A program made the position numbers and the translations under genes. A stretch of DNA of 32,245 nt, taken from assembly GCA_002450015.1 (NCBI GenBank), contig DJYG01000039.1:1-32245 (forward strand). The letters are read 5' to 3'. Positions 22,311 to 30,786 of this stretch are shown one piece after another. The notes under the pieces were generated by a model that was not told the origin of the DNA, did not search any database, and worked only from the letters and a program-made list of their open reading frames with translations. The DNA comes from Cyanobacteria bacterium UBA6984 (GTDB taxonomy: Bacteria > Cyanobacteriota > Vampirovibrionia > Gastranaerophilales > Gastranaerophilaceae). Position 1 is the first letter of the stretch; each line of letters begins with the position of its first letter.

Positions 22311-23102
22311 GTGGCAATAACTTTATATAATAAACCTAACAAAGAAATGCTTTCTGAAATGACTGCAAAACCTGCTTTAAGCGAAGATGAATCATATAAA
22401 TTATGCGTAAAAGCAGATGCTTTAAGACTTGCAAACATGTTTCAAGAATCCATACCAAAATATCTTCGTTCAATTTTTTATAAAAGAGAAAATGTAGATG
22501 CCTACTATGGTTTAGCTCTTTCATACAAAGGACTTTTAAACTACGAAAAAGCAATTGAAACATTAGAAAAAGCTCTTTCGTACAAAGATGATGACTTTGC
22601 TATTTATTATGAATTAGGCATTTGTCATCTAATGAACGGAACACCTTGTCCTGCAATTAAGTGTTTAATCCGTTCAATTCAGCTTAATCCTGAGAATTTA
22701 AATGCTCAAGTTCAGCTTGCACTTGCACATGAACTTGTCGGAGAACAAGAGATGGCATTAATGATTTATCAGCGAATTATTGAAGTTGCGCCTGATTTTC
22801 TTAAGGCTTACAAACATAAAGCCGCTCTTTTAATGAGCCTGGACGAGTATAAAGACGCAAGTACCGTGTTTAACCAAATTCTAAAAGTTAAACCTAATTA
22901 TTCAAAGGCGTTTTTAGGTATTGGTATATGTTTTGACAAATTAAAACGTTCCGTGGATGCTATGCGTTACTATAAGAAGTTTATTGAAAATAAACCTGAA
23001 TCTTCGCACACGCCTTTTGTCGAAAATCGCTTGTTTAACTTAAAAAAATCACGTCCTAAAAATAAAAATTTCGAACTTGTGTCAAACCCTATTAACGCAT
23101 AA
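22311..23102 (+). CDS. TPR protein (about six repeats)
   Basis: 263 residues from GTG 22311, ten bases after AAAGGGG. An in-frame TTG at 22290 lies before that site and is unlikely. Residues 30-240 are tetratricopeptide repeats, for example AYYGLALSYKGLLNYEKAIE, AQVQLALAHELVGEQEMAL and AFLGIGICFDKLKRSVDAM. The C-terminal 25 residues are basic. No signal peptide or membrane helix is seen, so it should be a cytoplasmic adaptor. It is divergent from the secreted-protein operon, 119 bases apart, with palindromes over both promoter regions. Its stop overlaps the convergent GH13-like gene by 11 bases. Confidence 0.85.
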   Translation: MAITLYNKPNKEMLSEMTAKPALSEDESYKLCVKADALRLANMFQESIPKYLRSIFYKRENVDAYYGLALSYKGLLNYEKAIETLEKALSYKDDDFAIYYELGICHLMNGTPCPAIKCLIRSIQLNPENLNAQVQLALAHELVGEQEMALMIYQRIIEVAPDFLKAYKHKAALLMSLDEYKDASTVFNQILKVKPNYSKAFLGIGICFDKLKRSVDAMRYYKKFIENKPESSHTPFVENRLFNLKKSRPKNKNFELVSNPINA

Positions 23103-25368
23103 GTTCAAAAATTTTAAATTGACTTGGATATAATTTATCAAAGAAAATTTCGTTTTCAGGATTAGAAAAATTAACTTTTTCAAAATCTTCACCATTAAAG
23201 ACATATTCGGCAACTGCTGAAAAATCTCCAGGTACTATAACTGTTTTATTATACACATCTTGACCATACCTAATTTCACTTTGGTTAACACCGTTTTCGT
23301 CTTTTTTATTAAATTTTTCAGTAGGTGACTGATAATTTGCAACTACTAAAATGGCTGTTTTTAAAGTTTCTTTTGAAACTAACCAGCAGACATAACCGTC
23401 ATCTTCTTGAACAATTATTTGTGCTTCACCCTCTGTAACAGCTTCAAAACTCTTAGCCAATCTGTTTATTGAATCAAATCTATTAAAAAAGTGGTAATTT
23501 TTATTTCTATGCATTGAAACTTCACTACCAACAGTACGTTCTATCTCGTTTTTTGTAAAAGTTTCATCTCCATCAACATACATAACAGGTCTGTTTGCAA
23601 ATTTACCACCAGGCAAGAATTTATACTTAAACCATTTAAATATTGCTCCATTTTCGCCTAATTGAGCAGGATATCTATCAATAGCTTCAAACTCACCGTC
23701 TTGATTGTTATAAGTTTTCAAAAACGATAAATAATCTTTATTAAGCAAATCTACATTATAATTTGTTAATTCTTGATTATCACAAACAATATTTTCAGGT
23801 GTTTTATCAGATTGAGAAACAATATCATTTCCCCATAACAAATCAAATCCCATATCTTCGTGATACTCTTTATAAAACTTATCCCAAAGCATATATTCAG
23901 CTAACGTTGCAAAATATGGTATATTTTTTTTCATTTTCTTATTCAACTCACCCAGAACAACCGAAGGAGCTCTATAACTAACAGGAACACCATTTTTTAC
24001 AGACACTTTATCTACAATATGATCAACGTGGTCAACTCTAAATCCGTCAAACCCATATTCTTTTTGGAACATTTCTAAATGTTCAATGAACTTTTTAACA
24101 ACAGGTTTGTTTATCTTACCATTTTCCAAATACGCAAAGTAATACGGAGTTTGACAATCTAAATTTGCCATTGAAGTCACATCATTTCCATCAATATCAT
24201 AATGCTTAAATACAGGATATCCGCCACAATCACTCATTTTTTGAAAAATTGGAACACCCGCAGAACACCAAGCACCACCAGGAATAGTCCATAAACCTTC
24301 TGATGTTAAGACTCCAATCACATCATTAGTAATATCATTTTCATTTAATTTTTTTGAAATTTTAACATTTAGCTTATTCGCAATAATGCTTTTAACACGT
24401 TTTACAAGTTTTATTTGATTATCTTTAAGGGACGCATTATTTGAAATTTCTTTTTTATAATTTTCAAGTAATCTATCTAATTCTTCATATATAGTCTTAT
24501 ATTTGGCACTAAATTCACCGGCACCGCCTTTTATAATTTGCTTATACAAATCTGTTGTAACAACAATATCATCTTTATCGAATTTGCCCTCAAGCTCAAT
24601 TGCAGCTTCATCAACTTTTTTTAATATCTTATCCATCATATCGTTTACGTCATACCAACGTGCAATAGAGGGATTTGCAAGCACTATCTTTTCGAAACGA
24701 CCTGCCTGCGGCAACACATCATAAATAACAGGATGCCCTGCAAGCTGCGCAAGCTCTATAAACAGTTTAACTTGTTCTTTTACATCAAATTTAAATACCT
24801 CTTCTATATTTTTGTCATTCAACTCGGAACTTACTTCCGAACTTGTCGGCAAGTATGCACACCCGAAATCTCTTGATTGGAATGGTATTAAATAAATTGT
24901 AGTATTAAAAATCTTGCGCTCAATATTACCTGTAGGAAGCACTAAAATTTGTTTTACCCAATCAAAAAATTTACCCGGAGAATCAGAATAATTACCGTTA
25001 CCCAAAGCAGCAAGATTTATTAACTTAATATCATGCCCTTCTTTTTTAATCCAATCACTATTTTTTACATTATTTCTTGCCAAAGGACTAACTTTATCAT
25101 TATCAAAGACAAATTTGCCATCTTTGAAAACTCCATTATTTTCCCATTTTATTTCTAAAGCACACAAAGTTTCTGCCGCTGACAATTCCTCTAAAACCTT
25201 CAAATGCGGATAATTAAGATAACCATATTTTCTGACAATACTTCTTAATTGTTCTTTTCTGTCATTCGATAATTCATCATAATGCGTATATTCTTTTAAC
25301 TTTACGTATGTATTATTTAATACTTCTGCGCGATTAGGCACATCTTTTTTTCTAAAAAATTCAAACAT
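23092..25368 (-). CDS. GH13-like (alpha-amylase superfamily) glucan enzyme
   Basis: 758 residues from ATG 25368, with AGAGG eight bases upstream; an in-frame ATG at 25395 lacks such a site. GH13 marks are GFDGFRVDHVDHI (region II, nucleophile Asp near residue 445), FATLAEYMLWDKF (region III, acid/base Glu near 489) and RPVMYVDGDE, the usual strand after region IV. The expected Asn-His-Asp of region IV is not found; the matching stretch reads FEAIDRYPAQLG. The first 230 residues or so and a helical insert near 250-350 are not recognised. The C-terminal 100 residues look like the amylase beta-sandwich. There is no signal peptide, so it would act on internal glycogen or maltodextrin. The exact reaction (hydrolase, transferase or phosphorylase) is open. 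It is divergent from deoC. Confidence 0.75.
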   Translation of the reverse strand: MFEFFRKKDVPNRAEVLNNTYVKLKEYTHYDELSNDRKEQLRSIVRKYGYLNYPHLKVLEELSAAETLCALEIKWENNGVFKDGKFVFDNDKVSPLARNNVKNSDWIKKEGHDIKLINLAALGNGNYSDSPGKFFDWVKQILVLPTGNIERKIFNTTIYLIPFQSRDFGCAYLPTSSEVSSELNDKNIEEVFKFDVKEQVKLFIELAQLAGHPVIYDVLPQAGRFEKIVLANPSIARWYDVNDMMDKILKKVDEAAIELEGKFDKDDIVVTTDLYKQIIKGGAGEFSAKYKTIYEELDRLLENYKKEISNNASLKDNQIKLVKRVKSIIANKLNVKISKKLNENDITNDVIGVLTSEGLWTIPGGAWCSAGVPIFQKMSDCGGYPVFKHYDIDGNDVTSMANLDCQTPYYFAYLENGKINKPVVKKFIEHLEMFQKEYGFDGFRVDHVDHIVDKVSVKNGVPVSYRAPSVVLGELNKKMKKNIPYFATLAEYMLWDKFYKEYHEDMGFDLLWGNDIVSQSDKTPENIVCDNQELTNYNVDLLNKDYLSFLKTYNNQDGEFEAIDRYPAQLGENGAIFKWFKYKFLPGGKFANRPVMYVDGDETFTKNEIERTVGSEVSMHRNKNYHFFNRFDSINRLAKSFEAVTEGEAQIIVQEDDGYVCWLVSKETLKTAILVVANYQSPTEKFNKKDENGVNQSEIRYGQDVYNKTVIVPGDFSAVAEYVFNGEDFEKVNFSNPENEIFFDKLYPSQFKIFELMR

Positions 25369-25497
25369 GACAATATCCTCTATGCATACATTCAAGCATA
25401 TTTTTCAGTATTTGTCGAGTATTTATAAGTTTTATTAACAAATATTCTAAAATACATATTTTTGTAATATCATAAAGTTGTTAAAATAGGAGGTTAT

Positions 25498-26151
25498 ATG
25501 AAACAATTAAACGAGTACATTGAACACACTTTATTGAAACAAGATGCAACAAAAGAACAATTTTTAAAATTATTTGAAGAAGCAAAAGAACATAAATTTT
25601 TCGGAGTATGTGTAAATCCGGCTTATGTTAAATTGGCAAAAGAAAATTTAGCAGGTTCAGGTGTAACTATTGTTACTGTTGTAGGTTTTCCTTTAGGTGC
25701 AAGTTCTTCAAAAGTTACTGCTTTTGAAGCTAAAACAGCAATCGAAGATGGTGCTGATGAAATTGATATGGTTATCAATGTATCCGCAATGAAAGATAAA
25801 AATTATGATTATGTGGTTGAAGACATAAAAACAGTAAAAGCTGCTTGCGGTTCACATTTACTAAAAGTAATTTTGGAAACTGACCTGTTAACAAAAGAAG
25901 AAATCAAAAAAGCATGTGAATTATGCGTAGAAGCTGGCGCAGATTTAGTTAAAACATCAACAGGGTTTGTTAAAGGCGGTGTTGGAGCAAAACCTGAAGA
26001 TGTAAAAATTATGCATGATACAGTTGCTCCTCACGGATTAATGGTAAAAGCATCAGGCGGGGTTCGTTCAAAAGAAGAAGCTCTTGCAGTAATTGAAGCA
26101 GGTGCTGACAGAATAGGAACAAGTTCAGGCGTTAAAATTGTTTCTGAATAA
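25498..26151 (+). CDS. deoC: Deoxyribose-phosphate aldolase
   Basis: A 217-residue class I aldolase of normal length. It splits 2-deoxyribose 5-phosphate into acetaldehyde and glyceraldehyde 3-phosphate in the salvage of deoxynucleosides. Lys152 in DLVKTSTGF forms the Schiff base, Lys184 in VKASGGVR is the second active-site lysine, and Asp90 in GADEIDMVIN is the proton relay. VVGFPLG and GTSSGVKIV complete the phosphate-binding barrel. ATG 25498 is preceded by a strong AGGAGG (25488-25493). It is a single-gene unit with a terminator at 26177; the other deo genes are absent here. TAATAT (25465-25470) or TAAAAT (25482-25487) could be the -10 box, neither convincing. Confidence 0.95.
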   Translation: MKQLNEYIEHTLLKQDATKEQFLKLFEEAKEHKFFGVCVNPAYVKLAKENLAGSGVTIVTVVGFPLGASSSKVTAFEAKTAIEDGADEIDMVINVSAMKDKNYDYVVEDIKTVKAACGSHLLKVILETDLLTKEEIKKACELCVEAGADLVKTSTGFVKGGVGAKPEDVKIMHDTVAPHGLMVKASGGVRSKEEALAVIEAGADRIGTSSGVKIVSE

Positions 26152-26176
26152 GATACATTAAATATAAAATTTTTCT

Positions 26177-26215
26177 TAATAAACCTTTCAAATTAATGAA
26201 AGGTTTATTATTTTT
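26177..26215 (+). terminator. Rho-independent terminator after deoC
   Basis: A perfect 14-bp stem (26177-26190 with 26197-26210) with the loop AATTAA and a T run 26211-26215. The central part reads AAACCTTTC/GAAAGGTTT. Confidence 0.88.
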
Positions 26216-26261
26216 ATAGTATTATACATGTTGTAAATTCAACTATTATAGGTAATATTTA

Positions 26262-27323
26262 ATGGGTGATGAAGATAAGCAGTTTGATGCAACACCTCAA
26301 AAGCTTCAAAAGGCAAGAAAAGAAGGACAAGTTGTAAAATCAAAAGACTTCTCAACAGCATTGTCGCTGTTGATACTTTTTACTGCAATTAATGCATTAG
26401 CGCCATTTATATGGGAGCAAATCACACACTTATATATATTATTGTACGAGCAAATTCCAAACGCTAATATTGATAAAATTGGTCTTACATATATATTAAC
26501 AATGACTGTTGTACCAACCGTTCTTATAATTGGTCCAATATTATTTTTAGCTTGGTGCGTAGCTGTCATGGCTGATTTTATTCAGGTCGGACCACTTGTA
26601 GCGACCGCTCCGCTAATGCCTAAACTCGATAAACTAAATCCTACAAAATATTTTAAAAATATAATGTCAGTAAAAACATTATTTGAACTGGTTAAAAATA
26701 TTTTAAAAGTAGCAATTTTAGGTTTTATTGGCTGGTCGGTATATTCGGCACATTTAACAAGTATTCTACAATTAGCTGCAATAGACAATAACTTTGCCGT
26801 AATGATTGAATTTGGGAAATTAATTGTAGAATTTATTTTTAAAGCCTGCCTTGCATTCTTAGTAATTTCAGCAGCAGACTACGGTGTTACAAAATGGAAA
26901 TTTTTAAAAGACCAAAAAATGTCATTTAAAGAAATAAAGGACGAATATAAAAATACTGAAGGTGATCCTAACGTAAAAGCGGCACTTAGACAACGTCGTA
27001 TGCAAATGCTTCAAAAAGGTATGATGGATGCAGTTCCCGACTCTGATTTTGTAGTAAGAAACCCTATTCACGTTGCTTGTGCCTTAAAATATGACCAAGC
27101 AGAAATGGAATGTCCTGTTTTAACTGCAAAAGGTTCTGAAATGCTAGCCAGAAAAATAATTAAAATTGCAGAAGAAAATAATGTTCCCGTTATTGATAAT
27201 GCTCCTGTGGCAAGAGCTTTATACCGAATAGTTGATGTAAATCAATACATTCCGCCTGAATTGTACAAGGCTATTGCAGAAATTTTAATTTTTGTGTATA
27301 ATATGAAGAAGAAACCAAGATAA
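26262..27323 (+). CDS. flhB: Flagellar export switch protein FlhB, NPIH variant
   Basis: 353 residues, normal for FlhB. The N-terminus (DKQFDATPQKLQKARKEGQV followed by VKSKDF) is the family hallmark. Four membrane segments lie near residues 28-52, 78-105, 140-162 and 183-205. Then comes the cytoplasmic domain (IKDEYKNTEGDPNVKA) with the autocleavage site and VIDNAPVARALYRIV. FlhB is part of the export gate; it cuts itself between Asn and Pro of NPTH and, with FliK, switches export from hook to filament subunits. Here the site reads Asn267-Pro268-Ile269-His270, with Ile for the near-invariant Thr. Cleavage needs Asn and Pro and may still occur. A sigma-28-like gene follows 33 bases on, and fliK lies 18 kb upstream. 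It is flagellar and not an injectisome SctU, because only flagellar genes are around. Confidence 0.92.
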   Translation: MGDEDKQFDATPQKLQKARKEGQVVKSKDFSTALSLLILFTAINALAPFIWEQITHLYILLYEQIPNANIDKIGLTYILTMTVVPTVLIIGPILFLAWCVAVMADFIQVGPLVATAPLMPKLDKLNPTKYFKNIMSVKTLFELVKNILKVAILGFIGWSVYSAHLTSILQLAAIDNNFAVMIEFGKLIVEFIFKACLAFLVISAADYGVTKWKFLKDQKMSFKEIKDEYKNTEGDPNVKAALRQRRMQMLQKGMMDAVPDSDFVVRNPIHVACALKYDQAEMECPVLTAKGSEMLARKIIKIAEENNVPVIDNAPVARALYRIVDVNQYIPPELYKAIAEILIFVYNMKKKPR

Positions 27324-27356
27324 AATTTTAAAAATATCTTGATAACCGGTTAGTAT

Positions 27357-28028
27357 ATGCAAATGCAAAGCAATTCAAGACTTAAAGAATACATAGAAAT
27401 TGTTCAGAAAGTTGCCAAAGTTGAGCAGCGCCGTATTCCTTCGCACATGGTAGAATACGAAGAACTTGTTAGTATTGGTATTATTGCTGTTCAATCAATG
27501 ATAAAAGATAAATCCGATGAAGAGTTGGAACACTATAATGCTGCATACATAGGAACAGCCGTACGTTGGGCAATAAGAAACGAACTTAGGAACCGTTATA
27601 AATGGTATTCTTTAAAACATAAAAAAGAAGAAGGCGAAGATAGCAATAGTGGTGAAGGTGATGAAGACGGATTAGAAGTAACACCATCAAAAGTTAGGGA
27701 AGCTGTTTATGAAACAATTCTTTCTATTGATAGTATTGCATCGGCTAATTCAGACAGTGATTCTCCATTTGACTTTGTAAAAGACACAAAAGCCATGCCT
27801 GATGAAGCGGCAGAAATTACTGAAATGGGAAGAATGATAAAAGAGGCTATTGCAACGTTACCTCAAAAAGACAGAACCATTGTTGAGTATCGTTTTTACA
27901 GAAATATGCAAGTAAAAGAAATTGCGCGTCAGGTCGGTTTATCATCTTCGCGTATTACTCGTATTGTTCAAGCAGCTTTAAACACTGTTAGAGAATATTT
28001 AGAAGCTCACGATCAACACGATTTTTAA
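27357..28028 (+). CDS. fliA: Sigma-70 family factor, probable flagellar sigma-28 (FliA)
   Basis: A 223-residue sigma factor. Region 2 spans YEELVSIGIIAVQSMI and YNAAYIGTAVRWAIRNELRN (residues 30-80), and region 4 spans AIATLPQKDRTIVEYRFYRN and QVKEIARQVGLSSSRITRIV (residues 160-215), with a clear helix-turn-helix. An acidic linker of about 70 residues (SNSGEGDEDG...) lies between them. Size and position directly behind flhB fit FliA, which transcribes late flagellar genes. However, region 3 is poorly recognisable, so a cyanobacterial-type group 3 sigma factor is an alternative. ATG 27357 has only a weak ribosome binding site, and ATG 27363 is also possible. No matching TAAA-N15-GCCGATAA promoter was found in the window. 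The convergent birA gene ends one base away. Confidence 0.7.
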   Translation: MQMQSNSRLKEYIEIVQKVAKVEQRRIPSHMVEYEELVSIGIIAVQSMIKDKSDEELEHYNAAYIGTAVRWAIRNELRNRYKWYSLKHKKEEGEDSNSGEGDEDGLEVTPSKVREAVYETILSIDSIASANSDSDSPFDFVKDTKAMPDEAAEITEMGRMIKEAIATLPQKDRTIVEYRFYRNMQVKEIARQVGLSSSRITRIVQAALNTVREYLEAHDQHDF

Positions 28029-28029
28029 T

Positions 28030-28734
28030 TTATAAAATATCCCCTGTATAAAATTTTTTATCGTTTATTACAATAGCTCCGTCATTTGTAATTTTCTGAA
28101 CAATGCCTGTAATTTTTTCATTCAAATTTGAAATTGTAATTTCTTTATTTATAAAATTTATATATTTTTCATAATCAGACTTTATAAAAACAAATCCTTG
28201 TTTTATAAATTTTTCATAATCAGCAAAAAAATTATCAATAAATTTATTTAAAAATTGATTTTTATCAACGGCAGAACCAATTTCCAAATTTAATGAAGTA
28301 ACTTTTTTATCAATTTTATCAAAATCTTTTTTGTTTGCATTCAAATTTAAACCAACACCTATAATTATTCCTTTTAAAATATTTTGACTAAAAACAGTTT
28401 CTGCCAAAATACCTGATATTTTTTTATCATTTACTAAAATATCATTAGGCCACTTAATATTTGGATTAACACCATAGATTACAAAAGTCTGCGCTAATTT
28501 TAACGCCGTATATTGAGTAAGATTAGAATAAACCGAATCTAAATATGTCGAAGGCTTTAAAACAATTGACAGGTAAATATTCTCATGTCCTAAATCAACC
28601 CAAATTCTATTAAAACGTCCTCTTCCTCTTGTCTGTTTCGAGGTATAAACAATTGTTTTATCAGAAATAAAGTCAATATTTTTTTTACAATAACTGTTTG
28701 TTGACTCTATTTCATCAATATATAAATAATCCAT
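28030..28734 (-). CDS. birA: Biotin--[acetyl-CoA-carboxylase] ligase, single-domain BirA
   Basis: A 234-residue enzyme that makes biotinyl-AMP and attaches biotin to the carrier protein of acetyl-CoA carboxylase. The ATP/biotin loop is KQTRGRGRFNRIW (residues 33-45), followed by NIKWPNDILVNDKKISGIL (residues 92-110) with the key Lys105, and GVGLNLNA. The C-terminal 50 residues form the small SH3-like domain. The N-terminal DNA-binding domain of the E. coli repressor form is absent, so it should not regulate transcription. No Shine-Dalgarno sequence precedes the ATG; only a poor -10 match (TAATTT) stands six bases upstream, so leaderless translation is possible but not clear. It is divergent from atpB. 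Confidence 0.92.
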   Translation of the reverse strand: MDYLYIDEIESTNSYCKKNIDFISDKTIVYTSKQTRGRGRFNRIWVDLGHENIYLSIVLKPSTYLDSVYSNLTQYTALKLAQTFVIYGVNPNIKWPNDILVNDKKISGILAETVFSQNILKGIIIGVGLNLNANKKDFDKIDKKVTSLNLEIGSAVDKNQFLNKFIDNFFADYEKFIKQGFVFIKSDYEKYINFINKEITISNLNEKITGIVQKITNDGAIVINDKKFYTGDIL

Positions 28735-28763
28735 AATATAAAATTACAATAAAAATAAAAAAT

Positions 28764-28792
28764 TTGCGATTTTTTTTTGAGCATATTATAAT
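28764..28792 (+). promoter_or_regulatory. Promoter of the ATP synthase operon
   Basis: TTGCGA (28764-28769), a 17-base spacer and a perfect TATAAT (28787-28792) put the start near 28799, about 20 bases before atpB. Confidence 0.65.
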
Positions 28793-28817
28793 TAACATAA
28801 CAGAATAGGTATAAAAA

Positions 28818-29510
28818 ATGAGCGAAGGACACTGGATATTAAATATTGGTAATATGGCATTTAATATGGATACCATAATTACGATGTGGGTAACGATGGC
28901 TTTATTAATCATTGTGTCACTTTTAGCAACCAGAAAATTGTCAATATTCCCATCAAAACTTCAAGTTATATTCGAATCAATAATTACATATTTTTCCGGT
29001 ATAGCAGCCTCAAATATGGGCGAAAAGGAAGGAAAAAAGCATTTACCACTGTTGCTAACACTTTTTATGTTTATTTTGACCGCAAATTTATTAGGACAGT
29101 TACCTTGGAGATTAATTCACTTACATCAAGGAGAACTTGCATCTCCAAATAACGATATAAACATGACAGCAGCAATGGCAATTGTCGTATCAATTTACTA
29201 TATATTCTATGGAATAAAGAAAAAAGGATTTCATTTCTTTATTGAAAACTTTAGAATTGACGGCATAATGATTGCACTTGTTGACTTATTAGAATTATTT
29301 GTAAGACCTTTTTCGCTTGCGCTACGGCTTTTTGCCAACATTATGGCAGGTGAAATTTTAGTATTTACATTTGCAAGCATGTGTGCATATTTAGCACCTT
29401 TGCCATTTATGTTTTTTGAAGTGTTTGTAGCATTAATTCAAGCTCTTGTATTCACGCTTTTATCAACAACATACATTGCACTTGCAGTTAGTGAAAAAGA
29501 AGAAAATTAA
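28818..29510 (+). CDS. atpB: ATP synthase F0 subunit a
   Basis: 230 residues with five or six membrane helices. The essential arginine is Arg170 in FSLALRLFANIMAGEI; it faces the c-ring carboxylate in proton transfer. The last helices (FEVFVALIQALVFTLLSTTY) form the second half-channel. The N-terminus lacks a long periplasmic extension. It is the first gene of the operon a-c-b'-b-delta-alpha, which is the cyanobacterial order. The atpI gene that often leads the operon is replaced by divergent birA. AGG at 28807-28809 is a weak ribosome binding site for ATG 28818. Confidence 0.95.
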   Translation: MSEGHWILNIGNMAFNMDTIITMWVTMALLIIVSLLATRKLSIFPSKLQVIFESIITYFSGIAASNMGEKEGKKHLPLLLTLFMFILTANLLGQLPWRLIHLHQGELASPNNDINMTAAMAIVVSIYYIFYGIKKKGFHFFIENFRIDGIMIALVDLLELFVRPFSLALRLFANIMAGEILVFTFASMCAYLAPLPFMFFEVFVALIQALVFTLLSTTYIALAVSEKEEN

Positions 29511-29551
29511 TAAAATAAGTAAATAAATATAAGAAAATAAGGAGAAAAATT

Positions 29552-29797
29552 ATGGCAGTAGAACAAATCGCAACTCAAGTTGCAGCATTCAGTAAATTAG
29601 GCGCAGGTATTGCAATCGGTTTTGGTGCAATTGGTGGCGGTATCGGTATTGGTCTTGCAACAAAAGGTATGCTTGAATCTATGGCAAGACAACCTGAAAT
29701 TGCAGGTAAAGCATTTATAAACTTTATTATCGGTTTAGGTTTGGCTGAAGCAACAGCTATTTACGCTTTATTCATCGCATTGCAGCTTATCGGTTAA
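29552..29797 (+). CDS. atpE: ATP synthase F0 subunit c
   Basis: An 81-residue two-helix proteolipid that oligomerises into the rotor ring. The loop between helices is ESMARQPE, and the ion-carrying carboxylate is Glu66 in GLAEATAIY. The Na+ site of Ilyobacter-type rings needs a Gln in helix 1 (GxGxGQG) and a Ser after the Glu. Here helix 1 reads GGGIGIG and the residue after Glu is Ala, so proton coupling is more likely. A good GGAG site precedes ATG 29552. The b' gene follows after 12 bases. Confidence 0.95.
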   Translation: MAVEQIATQVAAFSKLGAGIAIGFGAIGGGIGIGLATKGMLESMARQPEIAGKAFINFIIGLGLAEATAIYALFIALQLIG

Positions 29798-29809
29798 TAG
29801 GAACTAATT

Positions 29810-30283
29810 ATGGAATTTAACGCAACATTTATAGTAGCATTTGTAAGTTTTATCGTATTTACGTTTGTAATGAATTTAATTCTTTACAAACCGATTAATG
29901 ATATTGTCCAAAAACGTAAAAATTTGGTTGATGCAAACTATAATGATGCTGACAAAAATTCCGAACAAAAAGAAGAAGTTCTAAAAGTGCGTGAAGATAA
30001 ACTTGAACAAGCCGCAGAAAAAGCAAAGTCTATTGTTGCTCAGAAAACAGAAGACGTTAACAATAAAAAAGACGAAATTACACTGAAAGCAAAAACTGAA
30101 GCTCAAAAAAATATTGATGCATACAATCTATACTATAAAAACGCAACAGCGGAAGCAAAAGATTTTCTACGTAAAGAAGTCGTTAATCTCGCTCAAGCTA
30201 TATCTGATAAATTTTTAGGTGAAAACGAAAAAATAAGTGAAGAAGAAAATAAAGAATTACTTGACAGCATTACTCAAGGATAA
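29810..30283 (+). CDS. atpG: ATP synthase F0 subunit b' (first b-type subunit)
   Basis: 157 residues: one N-terminal membrane helix (residues 7-27, FIVAFVSFIVFTFVMNLILY) and a long charged coiled coil (28-140) that forms half of the peripheral stalk. KPINDIVQKRKN after the membrane helix is typical of b/b' subunits. Two adjacent, dissimilar b-type genes mark the heterodimeric b'b stalk of cyanobacteria, plastids and some other bacteria. By position it is the b' gene (atpG in cyanobacterial naming, not to be confused with the gamma subunit). It is followed by b after five bases. Confidence 0.85.
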   Translation: MEFNATFIVAFVSFIVFTFVMNLILYKPINDIVQKRKNLVDANYNDADKNSEQKEEVLKVREDKLEQAAEKAKSIVAQKTEDVNNKKDEITLKAKTEAQKNIDAYNLYYKNATAEAKDFLRKEVVNLAQAISDKFLGENEKISEEENKELLDSITQG

Positions 30284-30288
30284 CGTAT

Positions 30289-30786
30289 ATGGAAATTTGG
30301 AACACAATCGTACAAACAAATACATTTAATTTTATAATCTTTGTGATAATTTTTGCAATAATACTAAAATTTGCAAAAATCGGTAATCTTATTACTTCAA
30401 TGCAATCAAAAGTAAATCAATATATTAAAGATTCAGAAATTGCCAAAGAAAATTCAATCGCAGAATTACAAAAAGCTAAAGATAAAGCTGAAAAAGTTGA
30501 TTCTGAGATAAAAGAAATTATTGATAATGCAGATTTAAATGCAATGCGCTTAGGACGAAAAATTCTTGCTGACGCAAATATTCAATCAGAAAATATTTTA
30601 ATAAATGCCGACAAAATAAATGATTCAAACGGTAAAAAAATAATTTCAGAATTGACGCAAGAAGCCGCATTACTTTCTGTTGAACTTGCCAAAAGACATA
30701 TTATCAGTGTTTTAAATAAAAAGCCACAATATCACGCAAAATTTGTAGAAGATAGTATTAAAGAACTGGATAGGTTTACGTTTTAA
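30289..30786 (+). CDS. atpF: ATP synthase F0 subunit b
   Basis: 165 residues: an N-terminal membrane helix (residues 12-30, FNFIIFVIIFAIILKFAKI) and a coiled coil to about residue 145. It ends in LTQEAALLSVELAKRHIISV, which resembles the C-terminal segment where b meets delta. It is the second stalk subunit and pairs with the b' product encoded just before it. Its stop shares one base with the next start codon (TAATG), so b and delta are translationally coupled and can be made in fixed ratio. Confidence 0.88.
   Translation: MEIWNTIVQTNTFNFIIFVIIFAIILKFAKIGNLITSMQSKVNQYIKDSEIAKENSIAELQKAKDKAEKVDSEIKEIIDNADLNAMRLGRKILADANIQSENILINADKINDSNGKKIISELTQEAALLSVELAKRHIISVLNKKPQYHAKFVEDSIKELDRFTF

Noticed and set aside
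26262..27323. FlhB homolog as part of an injectisome (SctU)
   Set aside because: It is followed by a sigma-28-like gene and the window holds only flagellar axial and chaperone genes, with no injectisome parts.
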